A stretch of 64,000 bases of DNA from Gordonia sp. SID5947 (GCF_009862785.1 NZ_WWHU01000001.1:3844001-3908000), one strand, 5' to 3'; counted from the first letter of the stretch, positions 56,000 to 64,000 are shown. Numbers and translations are program-made. The notes: generated by a model from the sequence alone, not told the origin.

Positions 56000-56058
56000 T
56001 CGGATCGATTCGTTCCGTCTCGCAGACCAAATGGTCCGTTCCGATCGGATCGATTCGT
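56000..56058. repeat. Direct repeat TCGGATCGATTCGT, two copies
   Basis: The 14-mer occurs at 56000-56013 and 56045-56058, with a shorter copy (TCGGATCGA) at 55985. All lie in the ~480-bp gene-free stretch between the terminator at 55865 and the stop of the phosphatase gene (56346), where I see no gene. Confidence 0.55.
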
Positions 56059-56345
56059 CCGGCTCGACGGGGAACTCCTCATGTTCCCGCATACGGCCCG
56101 TTGATGGCCATCGGCTTGCCCTTGCCAGCCTACGATGTCGCAGGCGCACAACGCTTTTGCCTTATTGCGGCGTGCTCCGCGTGGGTGCTTGCCGCCCGTG
56201 CTGGGAAGCGCTCGGCGTGGGGGTCCGCTCCTTCTCTTCCGGATCGGACTTTGCCTTCCGAGATTCCGTAACCCCTTTTGTACACCGTGACCGCAGTCAC
56301 ATCAAGGGTCTTTCGCACCAACGTTCAGTGGTGTTCATGGGAGTC

Positions 56346-57209
56346 TCAGGCGGGCCGTCGGTGGTGCCGTCGATGCAGCAGCGAGTGCATCCCGAGGCCG
56401 CTCACGGCGGCCACGCCGGCGCCGAGCGCCACTGCGGCGGCCATCCGGGAGGACGGCGCGGGGATGCGTCGCCGAAGCGGCACCGGACGATTGAACCCCA
56501 GGACCGGCCAGTCTCGATCGGCCGCCTGCTTGCGCAGTTGCCGGTCCGGATTCACCGCGACGGGATGGCCGACCGCGTTGAGCATCGGGAGGTCGGTGAT
56601 GGAGTCGGAGTACGCGTGACACTCGGCGAGGTCGTAGCCGCGGTCCTCGGCGAGCGCGACCATCGCAGCAGCCTTGTTCTCTCCGTAGCAATAGAATTCG
56701 AGATCGCCGGTGTAATGACCGTCGACGACTTTCATCTCACTGGCCGCCACGTGGTCGACCCCGAGGAGATCGCCGATCGGTTCGACCATCTCCCGCCCGG
56801 ATGCCGAGATCAGGACGACGTCGTGTCCGCGCGCCTGATGACTTGCGATCAGTTCGGCGGCCTCCGCGAAGACCAACGGGTTCACGATGTCGTGGAGGGT
56901 CTCGTTGACGATGGACCGCACCTGTTCCACATCCCACCCGCGGCACATGTCGGTCACGTGGCGTCGCAGGTTTTCCACTTGGTCGTGGTCGGCCGCGGTC
57001 ACGAGAAACAGGAACTGGGCGTAACTCGACTTGAGTACCGATCGCCGATTGATCAACCCCTCATCGAAGAACGGTCGCGAGAACGCCAACGCGCTCGACT
57101 TCGCGATGACCGTCTTGTCGAGATCGAAGAATGCCGCCACGCGGGATCGGTCGGTCAGACGTGGTACCGAAGGTGTCGACCCGGTCGCCTTCGGTGAGGT
57201 GTCCGTCAC
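56346..57209 (-). CDS. HAD-IB (SerB-like) phosphatase with C-terminal TM segment (Rv3661-like)
   Basis: 287-aa HAD hydrolase: AAFFDLDKTVIAKSS (motif I), VVLISASGREMVEP (motif II), ENKAAAMVALAEDRG (Lys motif) and CHAYSDSITDLPMLNAVG (motif IV), with a hydrophobic C-terminal helix (MAAAVALGAGVAAVSGLG) and basic end. GTG at 57209 preferred; the frame extends to 57362 but would cover the 6C RNA promoter. Divergent from the 6C RNA, as recalled for Rv3661. Confidence 0.88.
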   Translation of the reverse strand: MTDTSPKATGSTPSVPRLTDRSRVAAFFDLDKTVIAKSSALAFSRPFFDEGLINRRSVLKSSYAQFLFLVTAADHDQVENLRRHVTDMCRGWDVEQVRSIVNETLHDIVNPLVFAEAAELIASHQARGHDVVLISASGREMVEPIGDLLGVDHVAASEMKVVDGHYTGDLEFYCYGENKAAAMVALAEDRGYDLAECHAYSDSITDLPMLNAVGHPVAVNPDRQLRKQAADRDWPVLGFNRPVPLRRRIPAPSSRMAAAVALGAGVAAVSGLGMHSLLHRRHHRRPA

Positions 57210-57325
57210 GTCGCCAGCATATGGTCTGACACACTGTCGGCGATAGCCCCGATTGCAACGTGATTGCATCGTGAATGCCCAGGCAGCGATATAAAAATGT
57301 GACCTCGGATCGGTTGTCATCGTGG

Positions 57326-57355
57326 TTGCACACTTCGAAATCTCGTGTGTATAGT
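57326..57355 (+). promoter_or_regulatory. Promoter of the 6C RNA
   Basis: TTGCAC (57326-57331) and TATAGT (57350-57355) separated by 18 bp, predicting transcription from about 57362. Confidence 0.6.
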
Positions 57356-57361
57356 CGGCCA

Positions 57362-57450
57362 TAACCGGTTAATACCGGTGCCTTTCAGCCCGACCCCCCG
57401 GGGCTGAAACGCGATGACCCCGGCCTCCTCCCCCCTGGCCGGGGTCGTCC
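57362..57450 (+). ncRNA. Actinobacterial 6C RNA
   Basis: Two perfect stem-loops, each with six consecutive Cs in the loop. The first has a 9-bp stem (TTTCAGCCC 57383-57391 / GGGCTGAAA 57401-57409, Cs at 57394-57399). The second has a 10-bp stem (GACCCCGGCC 57416-57425 / GGCCGGGGTC 57437-57446, Cs at 57430-57435). This is the defining structure of the 6C sRNA family, and in M. tuberculosis that RNA (B11) lies between Rv3661 and Rv3660c, the same neighbours as here. The C-rich loops base-pair with G-rich ribosome-binding regions of target mRNAs. The 3' end is approximate. Confidence 0.92.
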
Positions 57451-57582
57451 TCTGTCTGGGGTCGGTTTCCTCCTGGCTCGTCAGCCTTTCTCCCGCGTAT
57501 GCGGCGGTTTTCCGAAAACTGGGACGCTTGACCAAGCAGTTGCTAGGTTCTGGTCGGATGTCAGCCGAACGGGGGAGTGGGT

Positions 57583-58535
57583 ATGTCGACAGGTCGGAAC
57601 ATGCGGGTGGGGTTGCTGGCTTCGGTCCTCGCATCCGTGATGGCGCTGGTGATGGGCGTAGGTGGGGAGGCTCAGGCGGCGCCGCGCGCGCCCCTGCCGG
57701 AGACATACAACTTCTTCTCCGGTATCCCGGCCGAACTCGCCCATCCGGGAGGTTCCCTCCCGGGTTCCAACGACTTCTCCTGCAAACCCACTGCGCGCCA
57801 TCCGCGTCCGGTGGTGCTCGTCCACGGCACCGGAGGGTCGCAGCAGACCAATTGGGGCACCTACGTGGCGATGCTGGCCAATCGTGGGTACTGCGTGTTC
57901 GCACTCACGTACGGTGCGCTGCCAGGAACGCCCTGGCCGGTGTCGGCGATCGGGGGATGGGTCGCATCGAGGGGAGCGCCGCGGAGCTGTCCCGATTCAT
58001 CGACAAGGTGCTGGCCGCTACCGATGCCGAGACCGTCGACATCGTCGGGCATTCTCAGGGCACCTACATGCCCACCTATTACCTGAAGGATCTGGGCGGT
58101 GCGCGCAAGGTAACCAAATACATCTCGTTGGCGCCGTTGTGGCGCGGATCGTTCGGCGGCACCACCGCGATCACGCAACAGCTGTTGCGGGGCGCGGACG
58201 TTCCCATCTGCGCCGCATGCGCGCAGATGGGCGCCGGCTCACCCTTGAACAAGGCGATCTGGCGGGGCGGGAGCCCGTACGTCAAGGGCATCGACTACAC
58301 GAACATCTCCACCCGCTACGACGAACTGGTCGTGCCGTACACCAGCGGTCAGGTCCCGGGGCGCGCCGGCGAGAACGTCCGCAACATCGTCGTCCAGGAC
58401 ACCTGCTCAGCCGATCACAGCGACCACCTCGCCATTGCCGGCTCGCGACGAGCGGCCTTCATGGTGCTCAACGCACTCGACCCGCAGCATCCCGTCCGCG
58501 TGCCATGTGAGTTCGTGCCACCGTTCACCGGGTAG
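57583..58535 (+). pseudogene. Secreted lipase/esterase-type alpha/beta hydrolase, frameshifted
   Basis: ATG at 57583 (GGGGGA 6 nt upstream) opens a signal peptide (VGLLASVLASVMALVMGV, AQAAP) and lipase start RPVVLVHGTGGSQQTNWGTYV, then YCVFALTYG. The nucleophile part, MGRIEGSAAELSRFIDK and VDIVGHSQGTYMPTYYL through SDHLAIAGS (His), is in another frame. The frames join if one G is added to the G5 tract 57952-57956. Otherwise all catalytic parts of a secreted actinobacterial lipase are present. Confidence 0.85.
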
Positions 58536-58631
58536 CAAACCGCTCATCCACACTTTCGGCTCATTCCACAGATCGGGCCGTTGCGCCACCGACGTCGTCG
58601 TCGCGGGCGGATGACACACCAGGATCGGTAC

Positions 58632-59693
58632 ATGACCGATCAGCTCCTCGTCCTGGTGGGCCCCGACCTCGCCGACGACGTCGCCCGATGTGCGGCCGCA
58701 GCGGGATACCGGATGCTGCGCGCCGACCCCGACCACTGCCGTCGGGAGTGGCCGCGTGCGGATGCCGTGGTCGCCGATGTCAGCGCCACGCGTGTACTCG
58801 CCGAACTGGGCCCACCGCGTCGTGCAGGCGTGGTTGTGGTCACCGATCATGAACCGGCGGAGGACATCTGGCGGTGCGCGATGCGTCTCGGGGCGGATCG
58901 GGCGTTGACGTTGCCGTCCGAGGAATCCATCCTCGTCGGGTTGCTCACCGATCTACGGGCGCCGCAGGCCAATCCGGCGGGTGCGGTCGCCGTCGTCGGT
59001 GGGCACGGAGGAGCGGGTGCGACGACGCTGGCGGCGGCAGTGGCCCTGGTCGCGGCCGAGGACTCCGCGCGCGTATTGCTCTTCGACGTCGACGAATTCG
59101 GTGCGGGGATCGATCTGACGCTCGGTATCGAGGATCGCGCGGGGCTTCGCTGGCAGGACCTGACGCTGGAAGGCGGCGCCGTGCGAGCGCGGTCGCTGCA
59201 CAGTGCGTTGCCGCAGGTGAACGACCGGCTGTCGGTGCTCGCGCCCCGCCGTGAGAGTCGGCTGCCGATCAGCGTGGACGCCGTCATCGCGACGATGGAT
59301 GCCGGTCGGGTGAACGGCGACACCGTGGTCGTGGACCTGCCCCGCACGGCAGGCGTGGTCAGCGATGCCGTTCTCGATTCCGTCGATCTCGTCGTGCTCG
59401 TCACCTCGGCAGGTGTGCATGGGGTGGCGGCGTCGCGGACCGTCGCAGCGTGGCTGGACGAGCGTGGGATCGCGGCGATGTCGGCGGTCCGGGGCCCGGC
59501 CCCGAGCGGGCTGCGCGCCGCGGAGGTGGCGACCGCCGTCGGACTCCCGTTGCTCACCGCATACCGATCCGATCCGGGGCTGCCGGGCCGGATGGAGTCC
59601 GGGAGATTGCGGGTTCCATCGCGTAGCCCGCTCGGCCGTGCGGCCCGTGCGGTGTACCGCAAGGTTGCTGTCGGCGAACGGCTCGTGGCGTGA
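58632..59693 (+). CDS. ssd: Ssd/CpaE-like septum-site / pilus-locus ATPase homologue
   Basis: About 353 aa (ATGs at 58611 and 58632 both possible). An N-terminal receiver-like domain (LLVLVGPDLADDVARCAAAAGYR, VVVTDHEPAEDIWRCAMRLGADRALTLPSEE) precedes a MinD-type fold whose P-loop reads GGHGGAGATTLAAA, without the usual Lys. VVVDLPRTAGVVSDAVLD is the switch region. M. tuberculosis Ssd (Rv3660c) affects septation; CpaE relatives place Tad pili. First gene of the Tad operon. Confidence 0.88.
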   Translation: MTDQLLVLVGPDLADDVARCAAAAGYRMLRADPDHCRREWPRADAVVADVSATRVLAELGPPRRAGVVVVTDHEPAEDIWRCAMRLGADRALTLPSEESILVGLLTDLRAPQANPAGAVAVVGGHGGAGATTLAAAVALVAAEDSARVLLFDVDEFGAGIDLTLGIEDRAGLRWQDLTLEGGAVRARSLHSALPQVNDRLSVLAPRRESRLPISVDAVIATMDAGRVNGDTVVVDLPRTAGVVSDAVLDSVDLVVLVTSAGVHGVAASRTVAAWLDERGIAAMSAVRGPAPSGLRAAEVATAVGLPLLTAYRSDPGLPGRMESGRLRVPSRSPLGRAARAVYRKVAVGERLVA

Positions 59694-60865
59694 ACGGTCC
59701 GCACGACGCACTTCTCGACCGTGTGCGTGACCGTCTTGCCGCCCAGTCCGCCGAGCCGACGGCCGAAGTCATCGCCGACGCGATCCGCTCGGAGTCACGC
59801 GGCATGCTCGGCGACACGGATCTGCTTGCTGCCCTGAGGTTCCTGCAGACCGAGTTGATCGGCGCGGGCAAGCTGGAGCATCTGCTCGCCGAACCCGACG
59901 TCGCGGACATCCTGGTCGTCGGCGCCGGACGGGTCTGGGTCGATCGCGGAAACGGTTTGCAGCGCACCGATATCCGGTTCGACGACGAAGCGGCGGTCCG
60001 CCGACTCGCCAGCCGGCTGGCACTCAGCGCGGGTAAGCGACTCGACGACGCGCAACCCTGGGTCGACGGCCAGCTCGCGGATCTCGGTCGTCGTGGCCAT
60101 GCTGTCCGACTGCATGCGGTGATCCCGCCGGTGGCGACCGACGGAACATGCATCTCGCTGCGCATACTGCACACCGCGACCAGGAACTTCGATGAACTCG
60201 TAGAGCTCGGCGCCATCCCGGCCGAGGCCGTGGAACCGTTGCGCGCCATGCTGCGCGCCCGACTCGCGTTCCTCATCGTCGGCGGTACCGGATCCGGCAA
60301 GACCACACTTCTCGGATCGCTGATCGGAGAGATGGACGAGTCCGACCGGATTCTGTGCGTCGAGGACGCACTCGAGCTCGATCCGCCACACCCGCACATC
60401 GTGCGTCTCGTCGCCCGCACACCGAATGTGGAAGGGGCCGGGGAGGTCCCGGTGCGAACACTGGTACGGCAGGCTCTCCGGATGCGACCGGACCGGATAG
60501 TGGTGGGCGAGGTCCGCGGCGCGGAGGTGATCGACCTGCTGACGGCGCTGAACACCGGGCACGAGGGATGTTCGGGCACCCTGCATGCCAATTCGACGTC
60601 GGAGGTCCCGGCGAGAATGGAAGCGCTGGCGGCGCTCGGCGGCATGTCCCGCGACGCGCTGCACAGTCAGCTCGCTGCCGCGGTGCACGTCGTGTTGGGC
60701 GTCGCCCGAACACCTGGTGGCTCGCGCGGTCTCACCGAGATCGCGCTGGTGTCGCGCGACCGTGACGGGTTCGTACGTACCCGGCCGGTGTGGATGCGCG
60801 CCCACGGTTTCACCGACGAGATGTGCGACTTCGATGCGTTGGTGCGGGCCCGGTCACACACATGA
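59690..60865 (+). CDS. tadA: TadA/CpaF-type secretion ATPase
   Basis: 391-aa type II/IV secretion ATPase powering pilus assembly. FLIVGGTGSGKTTLLGSL (Walker A, about 197), CVEDALELDPPHPHIV (Asp box region), RMRPDRIVVGEVRGAEVIDLLTALNTGHEG (Walker B) and STLHANS-like GTLHANSTSE (His box). GTG start overlapping the ssd stop. Confidence 0.93.
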   Translation: MNGPHDALLDRVRDRLAAQSAEPTAEVIADAIRSESRGMLGDTDLLAALRFLQTELIGAGKLEHLLAEPDVADILVVGAGRVWVDRGNGLQRTDIRFDDEAAVRRLASRLALSAGKRLDDAQPWVDGQLADLGRRGHAVRLHAVIPPVATDGTCISLRILHTATRNFDELVELGAIPAEAVEPLRAMLRARLAFLIVGGTGSGKTTLLGSLIGEMDESDRILCVEDALELDPPHPHIVRLVARTPNVEGAGEVPVRTLVRQALRMRPDRIVVGEVRGAEVIDLLTALNTGHEGCSGTLHANSTSEVPARMEALAALGGMSRDALHSQLAAAVHVVLGVARTPGGSRGLTEIALVSRDRDGFVRTRPVWMRAHGFTDEMCDFDALVRARSHT

Positions 60866-61659
60866 TCGCGATCATCATGGCGTCGGCCGTCGCGGTGCTC
60901 TGGTGGCCGTCGACCCACCCCCAGTATCGGATCGCCGCACTCACACCGGGGTCGTCGACGCGGGCGCACACAGTTCCGTGGCGCGTGTGCGTCGCATGTG
61001 GCGCCCCGGTGGCGGCCATCGTGACTGTCGGATTCCACGCGGCGGTCGCCGTCACGTTGCTGTCGGCGACGGCGATGTGGCGATGGCGCCGCACACAACG
61101 GGTCCGGGAGCGGGAACGGGAGACCTCAGATCTGCTGCTGGCGTTGTCGGTGATGACGGCGGAGCTGTCTGTGGGAGCCCCGCCCGCGCTGGCGTGTGCG
61201 GCCGCAGCGCGCGAACTCGGCGCTGCTCACCCGAGTTCGCCGGTCGCCGAGGGCCTCACGATGATGGCGGGCCGTGCCGAACTCGGCGGAGAGGTGATGC
61301 CGGACGTCGAGGCCGACGATCAGCTCTCGTGGCGTCGGGTGGGGATCGCATGGCAGACCGCCGACCGGCATGGCCTCCCGATGATCGAGATGGTGGAGTC
61401 GGTCCGGTCCGACCTGCTGGCACGCAGGCAGTTCGCCACCCGGACGCGCGCAGGCCTCGCCGGCCCGCGTGCCACTGCCGCGGTGCTCGCCGGGTTGCCG
61501 ATCGTCGGGATCCTGCTGGGTGAACTGATGGGCGCCCATCCCACCGGGGTGCTTCTCGGAGGCGGGATCGGCGGTGTGCTGCTGATCGTCGGGACCACGT
61601 TGTCGGTGGCCGGGTTGGTGTGGTCGGAGCGGATCACCGACCGGGTGATCAATCGATGA
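60862..61659 (+). CDS. tadB: TadB-like type II secretion F-domain protein
   Basis: 265-aa inner-membrane platform protein. Two TM segments near the N-terminus (about 1-20 and 45-65), a cytoplasmic GspF-like helical domain (SDLLLALSVMTAELSVGAPPALAC, QTADRHGLPMIEMVESVRSDL) and two C-terminal TM helices (VLAGLPIVGILLGELMG, LLIVGTTLSVAGLVW). ATG overlaps the tadA stop; its own stop begins an unusual ATGA series. Confidence 0.88.
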   Translation: MIAIIMASAVAVLWWPSTHPQYRIAALTPGSSTRAHTVPWRVCVACGAPVAAIVTVGFHAAVAVTLLSATAMWRWRRTQRVRERERETSDLLLALSVMTAELSVGAPPALACAAAARELGAAHPSSPVAEGLTMMAGRAELGGEVMPDVEADDQLSWRRVGIAWQTADRHGLPMIEMVESVRSDLLARRQFATRTRAGLAGPRATAAVLAGLPIVGILLGELMGAHPTGVLLGGGIGGVLLIVGTTLSVAGLVWSERITDRVINR

Positions 61660-61695
61660 GCGTCAACCGATGAGCATCAACCGATGAGCGTCGGC
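61654..61695 (+). repeat. 14-bp tandem repeat with three ATGA start-stop overlaps
   Basis: Three consecutive 14-bp units beginning CGATGAGC (61654, 61668, 61682). ATG 61656 overlaps the tadB stop and opens a 5-codon ORF (MSVNR) whose TGA overlaps ATG 61670. That opens MSINR, whose TGA overlaps ATG 61684, the tadC start. The region thus forms a chain of coupled mini-ORFs. Confidence 0.8.
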
Positions 61696-62310
61696 GCGAT
61701 GTGTGCGATCGCGGTGGCGGGTATGGCGCTCTGGGTATGGCCGTCACCAGGGTGGGTACTGCACCGGGTGGTCGATCCGGCGTCAGGGCCGGGCGAGGGT
61801 GAGTCCACAGCGAAGCGTCCCGCACCCGACGACCCGTTCGCCGTCGCGGCGTCCTTCGATCTCTTCTCCGTATGTCTGCGGGCCGGGATGCCGATCGCCG
61901 CGGCGGCGGCCGTGGTCTCTCGTTCCGCACCACCGGGGCTCGCCATACCGTTGGCGTCGGCGGCCGAACTCCTGGGACTGGGCGCAGATCCAGAGCACGC
62001 CTGGCGACGATTCGATGGTTCCGGTGCAGGTGGCCGGAAACCCAAGGACAAGAACAGCGATGGCGACCGCTTCGAGGCTCTGGCGACGCTGGCGCGCCGT
62101 TCGGCACGGTCCGGATCGTCGCTGTCGGGTGGCCTGGCCGAACTGGCCGACAGCACGCGTCGGGAGGCGCACGACGATGCGTTGGCCGCGGCCGAACGCG
62201 CCGGCGTCGCGATCAGCGGTCCGCTGGGCCTGTGCTTCCTGCCGGCCTTCGTCTGTCTCGGAATCGTGCCGGTGGTCGTCGGCCTCGCCGGATCGGTCCT
62301 GGGTGGCTGA
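61684..62310 (+). CDS. tadC: TadC-like type II secretion F-domain protein
   Basis: 208-aa partner of TadB: an N-terminal TM helix, the helical segment DPFAVAASFDLFSVCLRAGMPIAAAA, a central charged loop (RKPKDKNSDGD) and a C-terminal TM pair (PLGLCFLPAFVCLGIVPVVVGLAGSVLGG). Start fixed by the last of three ATGA overlaps, since the two earlier ATGs end after five codons. Confidence 0.85.
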   Translation: MSVGAMCAIAVAGMALWVWPSPGWVLHRVVDPASGPGEGESTAKRPAPDDPFAVAASFDLFSVCLRAGMPIAAAAAVVSRSAPPGLAIPLASAAELLGLGADPEHAWRRFDGSGAGGRKPKDKNSDGDRFEALATLARRSARSGSSLSGGLAELADSTRREAHDDALAAAERAGVAISGPLGLCFLPAFVCLGIVPVVVGLAGSVLGG

Positions 62311-62406
62311 CGCCAAGGCTTCTGCCGAATCGCGGATCCGAATCGGACGTCGCTGCGTCCAACTATGTGACACGCAAGGTGCGTGGCTCAGGAGGCTCAG
62401 AAGATC

Positions 62407-62625
62407 ATGTCCGACAGAATCTTTCGCAACCCCATCGCCCGACTGCAGGCCGAGGTGTGGCGGGTCGTAACCGACGACGAGGGGATGAGCACGGCCGAGT
62501 ACGCGATCGGGACCATCGCGGCCGCAGCATTCGGGGCGATCCTCTACACGGTCGTCACGGGCGACAACATCGTCAGCGCTCTCACCGGCATCATCGGCAA
62601 GGCCCTGAACACCTCGGTGGGTTGA
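62407..62625 (+). CDS. Flp-type pilin subunit (DUF4244-like, Rv3656c-like)
   Basis: 72-aa small protein. DDEGMSTAEYAIGTIAAAAFGAILYTVV is the type IVb prepilin pattern (Gly at the presumed cleavage site, Glu five residues later, hydrophobic helix). It should be the structural subunit of the pilus. The start is placed at ATG 62407; an in-frame GTG at 62383 would add 8 residues. No prepilin peptidase gene is visible in the window. Confidence 0.85.
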   Translation: MSDRIFRNPIARLQAEVWRVVTDDEGMSTAEYAIGTIAAAAFGAILYTVVTGDNIVSALTGIIGKALNTSVG

Positions 62626-62626
62626 G

Positions 62627-63040
62627 GTGGTGACGACGCCGGCCGTCACGATCAGGTGGATCGGGAATCGGTTACGGGATCGGTGGCTGCGCGACGAGGG
62701 TGGCATGGTCACCGTCGAGGGTGCGTATGCCATCGCGGCGATCGTGGCCACCGTGATCCTCGGGGTCGGGGCCGTGGTCGGCGCGACGGTGCAGATCCGG
62801 TGCACCGACGCGGCACGCGAGGCCGCCCGGCTCGCGGCGGCGGGCGACTCGACTGCGCGGGAGGTCGCCACCCGGGTAGTCGGGCGCGACGCGCACGTCG
62901 CGATCACGGGTACGTCCACCCGGGTGGAGGCCGTCGTGCGGTCCTCACTACCGCTCCTGCCGATGGTCTCGGTGTCGGCCAGGGCGGTCGCGGCGAAGGA
63001 GCCCACCGACAACACGTCGGTCGAGGAGTCCTCGCCGTGA
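62627..63040 (+). CDS. TadE-like pseudopilin (Rv3655c-like)
   Basis: 137 aa. DEGGMVTVEGAYAIAAIVATVILGVGAVVG resembles the prepilin-like N-terminus of TadE proteins; CTDAAREAARLAAAGD is the conserved heptad following it. Tandem GTG codons at 62627 and 62630 can start it. Overlaps the next gene (GTGA). Confidence 0.83.
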   Translation: MVTTPAVTIRWIGNRLRDRWLRDEGGMVTVEGAYAIAAIVATVILGVGAVVGATVQIRCTDAAREAARLAAAGDSTAREVATRVVGRDAHVAITGTSTRVEAVVRSSLPLLPMVSVSARAVAAKEPTDNTSVEESSP

Positions 63041-63399
63041 TCGCAGTGTTGCGTGACGATCGCGGCTTCGCGACCGTCGCCGCAGCGTTCGCGATCGCGG
63101 CGATCGCGGCGACGGCGGTCACGCTGCTCTACGTCGGCGCGGCGGTGGTCGCGCGACATCGCGCGCAGTCGGCCGCCGATCTCGCGGCGCTTGCGGCGGC
63201 GCAGCAGCACGTGGCCGCGGAGCCGGACCCCTGTGCCGCCGCGCGTCTGATCGCCGAGGCCCAGGACGTGGGCGCCGAGATCGACCGGTGCGAGACCGAA
63301 GGTGCAGACGTGCTGGTCACCGTCGCTGTTCCGGTCGAACTCGGACCGTTCGGCGTCCACCGGGCAAGTGCGCTCGCAAGGGCCGGACCGGTGGAATGA
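63037..63399 (+). CDS. TadE/TadG-like protein of the pilus operon (Rv3654c-like)
   Basis: 120 aa. DDRGFATVAAAFAIAAIAATAVTLLYVGAAVVARHRAQSAADLAALAAA is the TadE/G N-terminal helix and conserved ARHRAQSAADLAALAAA segment; the rest is a short beta-rich domain with two Cys (CAAARL, DRCETEG). GTG start overlapping the upstream stop. Last gene of the Tad operon. Confidence 0.82.
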   Translation: MIAVLRDDRGFATVAAAFAIAAIAATAVTLLYVGAAVVARHRAQSAADLAALAAAQQHVAAEPDPCAAARLIAEAQDVGAEIDRCETEGADVLVTVAVPVELGPFGVHRASALARAGPVE

Positions 63400-63544
63400 G
63401 GACGCCGGCCTCGTCCCGCAGACCGGAGCATGAGTCATTTGTCCACACTGTTTCGGATTTCTGCCGTCGCGATGCGGACCGCGGTCCAGACTTCGAGATC
63501 GTCCGACATGTGTCGGTTCGTTTCTGTTGTCAAGGAGAGCTACA

Positions 63545-64000
63545 TTGCACGTCCTCAGTCGCCCACAGCTGCGCCCATACCTGCTGGCCGGAGTGTCGCT
63601 GGTCAGCGCGACCGCGATCGCCGCCACCCCGTTCGCCATGTCCGGTGCGCCGTCGCTGACGGATGACCTCGGGGCACCGGCCCAGAGCGTCATCTCGCCC
63701 AACGTCCAGTTGAGTTCGTTCGCGGCCTATCAAGAGGCCGTCGAGCATGCGATCACCAACTTGGAGAGCATCGCGACAACCGCGGAGGCCAGGGGTGCGC
63801 TCCCGATCCTGCGTCAGATCCTCGAGAACCAGTCCGCCGGCGGGCAGGCCCTGATCAGCGGTCTGCAGTCGGCAGGCTCGGCGTTCGCCACGTCGTTGAA
63901 CGACGATGTTCCCGGTCTGCTGGAGGCGGCCTCGACCGCGCTGCAGGGCGGCGACGTCGCGACTGCGCTCAACAATGCCCTGACCGCGGTGATCGTCCCC
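63545..64000 (+). CDS. Secreted GjpA-like outer-membrane/PE-PPE-like protein (3' end missing)
   Basis: 152 residues visible, running off the window. TTG at 63545 with AAGGAGAG 6 nt upstream, then a signal-like LRPYLLAGVSLVSATAIAATPFA and a helical region (SFAAYQEAVEHAITNLESI, LPILRQILENQSAGGQALI). The pattern recalls the GjpA family of Gordonia mycolate-envelope proteins; this match is from memory and moderate. Confidence 0.6.
   Translation, partial: MHVLSRPQLRPYLLAGVSLVSATAIAATPFAMSGAPSLTDDLGAPAQSVISPNVQLSSFAAYQEAVEHAITNLESIATTAEARGALPILRQILENQSAGGQALISGLQSAGSAFATSLNDDVPGLLEAASTALQGGDVATALNNALTAVIVP

Noticed and set aside
55953..57197. 414-aa plus-strand open frame opposite the phosphatase gene
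   Set aside because: It lies antisense to a protein with all four HAD motifs and shows no domain of its own.
61783..63702. Long open frame on the minus strand across the Tad pilin/TadE genes (639 aa)
   Set aside because: It is antisense to several clear Tad-family genes, has Arg/Asp/Gly-rich composition and no recognisable domain; it is a by-product of high G+C at third positions.

Overview
The window looks like a chromosomal segment of a mycolic-acid actinobacterium, most probably Gordonia or a close relative. The evidence is the high G+C, GTG/TTG starts and ATGA/GTGA-coupled genes, two tandem MspA-type mycolate-membrane porins, a 6C RNA, and a 34-63 kb half that follows, from memory, the gene order of Mycobacterium tuberculosis Rv3683 to Rv3654c (metallophosphoesterase, PonA2, WhiB4, two ArsA-type ATPases, RidA, MBL hydrolase, Crp/GlxR, Nth, TlpA-like thioredoxin, Nudix, MarP, EphE, Rv3669, Acs, Rv3662c, Rv3661, 6C RNA, Ssd, Tad pilus genes).

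Region 1 (1-34 kb) is accessory and catabolic. It opens with the end of a peptide-type ABC binding protein, then a histone-deacetylase-like amidohydrolase, an aldehyde dehydrogenase and a TetR regulator. A divergent run (4.8-13.1 kb) follows: MFS exporter, MBL hydrolase, thiolase, thioesterase, SDR, acyl-CoA dehydrogenase and NDP-forming acyl-CoA ligase. After the two porins comes a mosaic of oxidoreductases with small TetR regulators (FAD monooxygenase, imine-reductase-like protein, SDR, ABM monooxygenase, nitroreductase, PPOX flavoprotein), a class II aldolase/cupin/acetoacetate-decarboxylase group, a SurE-like lipoprotein, and a POT peptide transporter. A PaaX regulator, AidB-like dehydrogenase and two enoyl-CoA hydratases form another acyl-CoA catabolic unit. 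Three 10-12 bp ATTCTAGAAT palindromes (about 4740, 8880 and 18660) suggest a small regulon of the TetR at 4.0-4.6 kb.

Region 2 (34-58 kb) is conserved core: cell-wall synthesis (PonA2), redox and cAMP-type regulators (WhiB4, Crp/GlxR), acid-stress protease (MarP), DNA repair (Nth) and acetate activation (AcsA, with a Crp-like site upstream). Relative to the M. tuberculosis order, TauE/NfeD-like/SPFH genes, a MerR-HEAT regulator pair and a lipase are inserted.

Region 3 (58-64 kb) is a Tad/Flp-type pilus operon (Ssd, TadA ATPase, TadB, TadC, pilin, TadE-like, TadE/G-like), closing with the start of a secreted GjpA-like protein.

Three reading frames (SurE-like, NfeD-like, lipase) are each interrupted by what looks like loss of one G in a G-tract. 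This is either real decay or a systematic assembly error. No tRNA, rRNA, CRISPR array or intact insertion sequence was seen.
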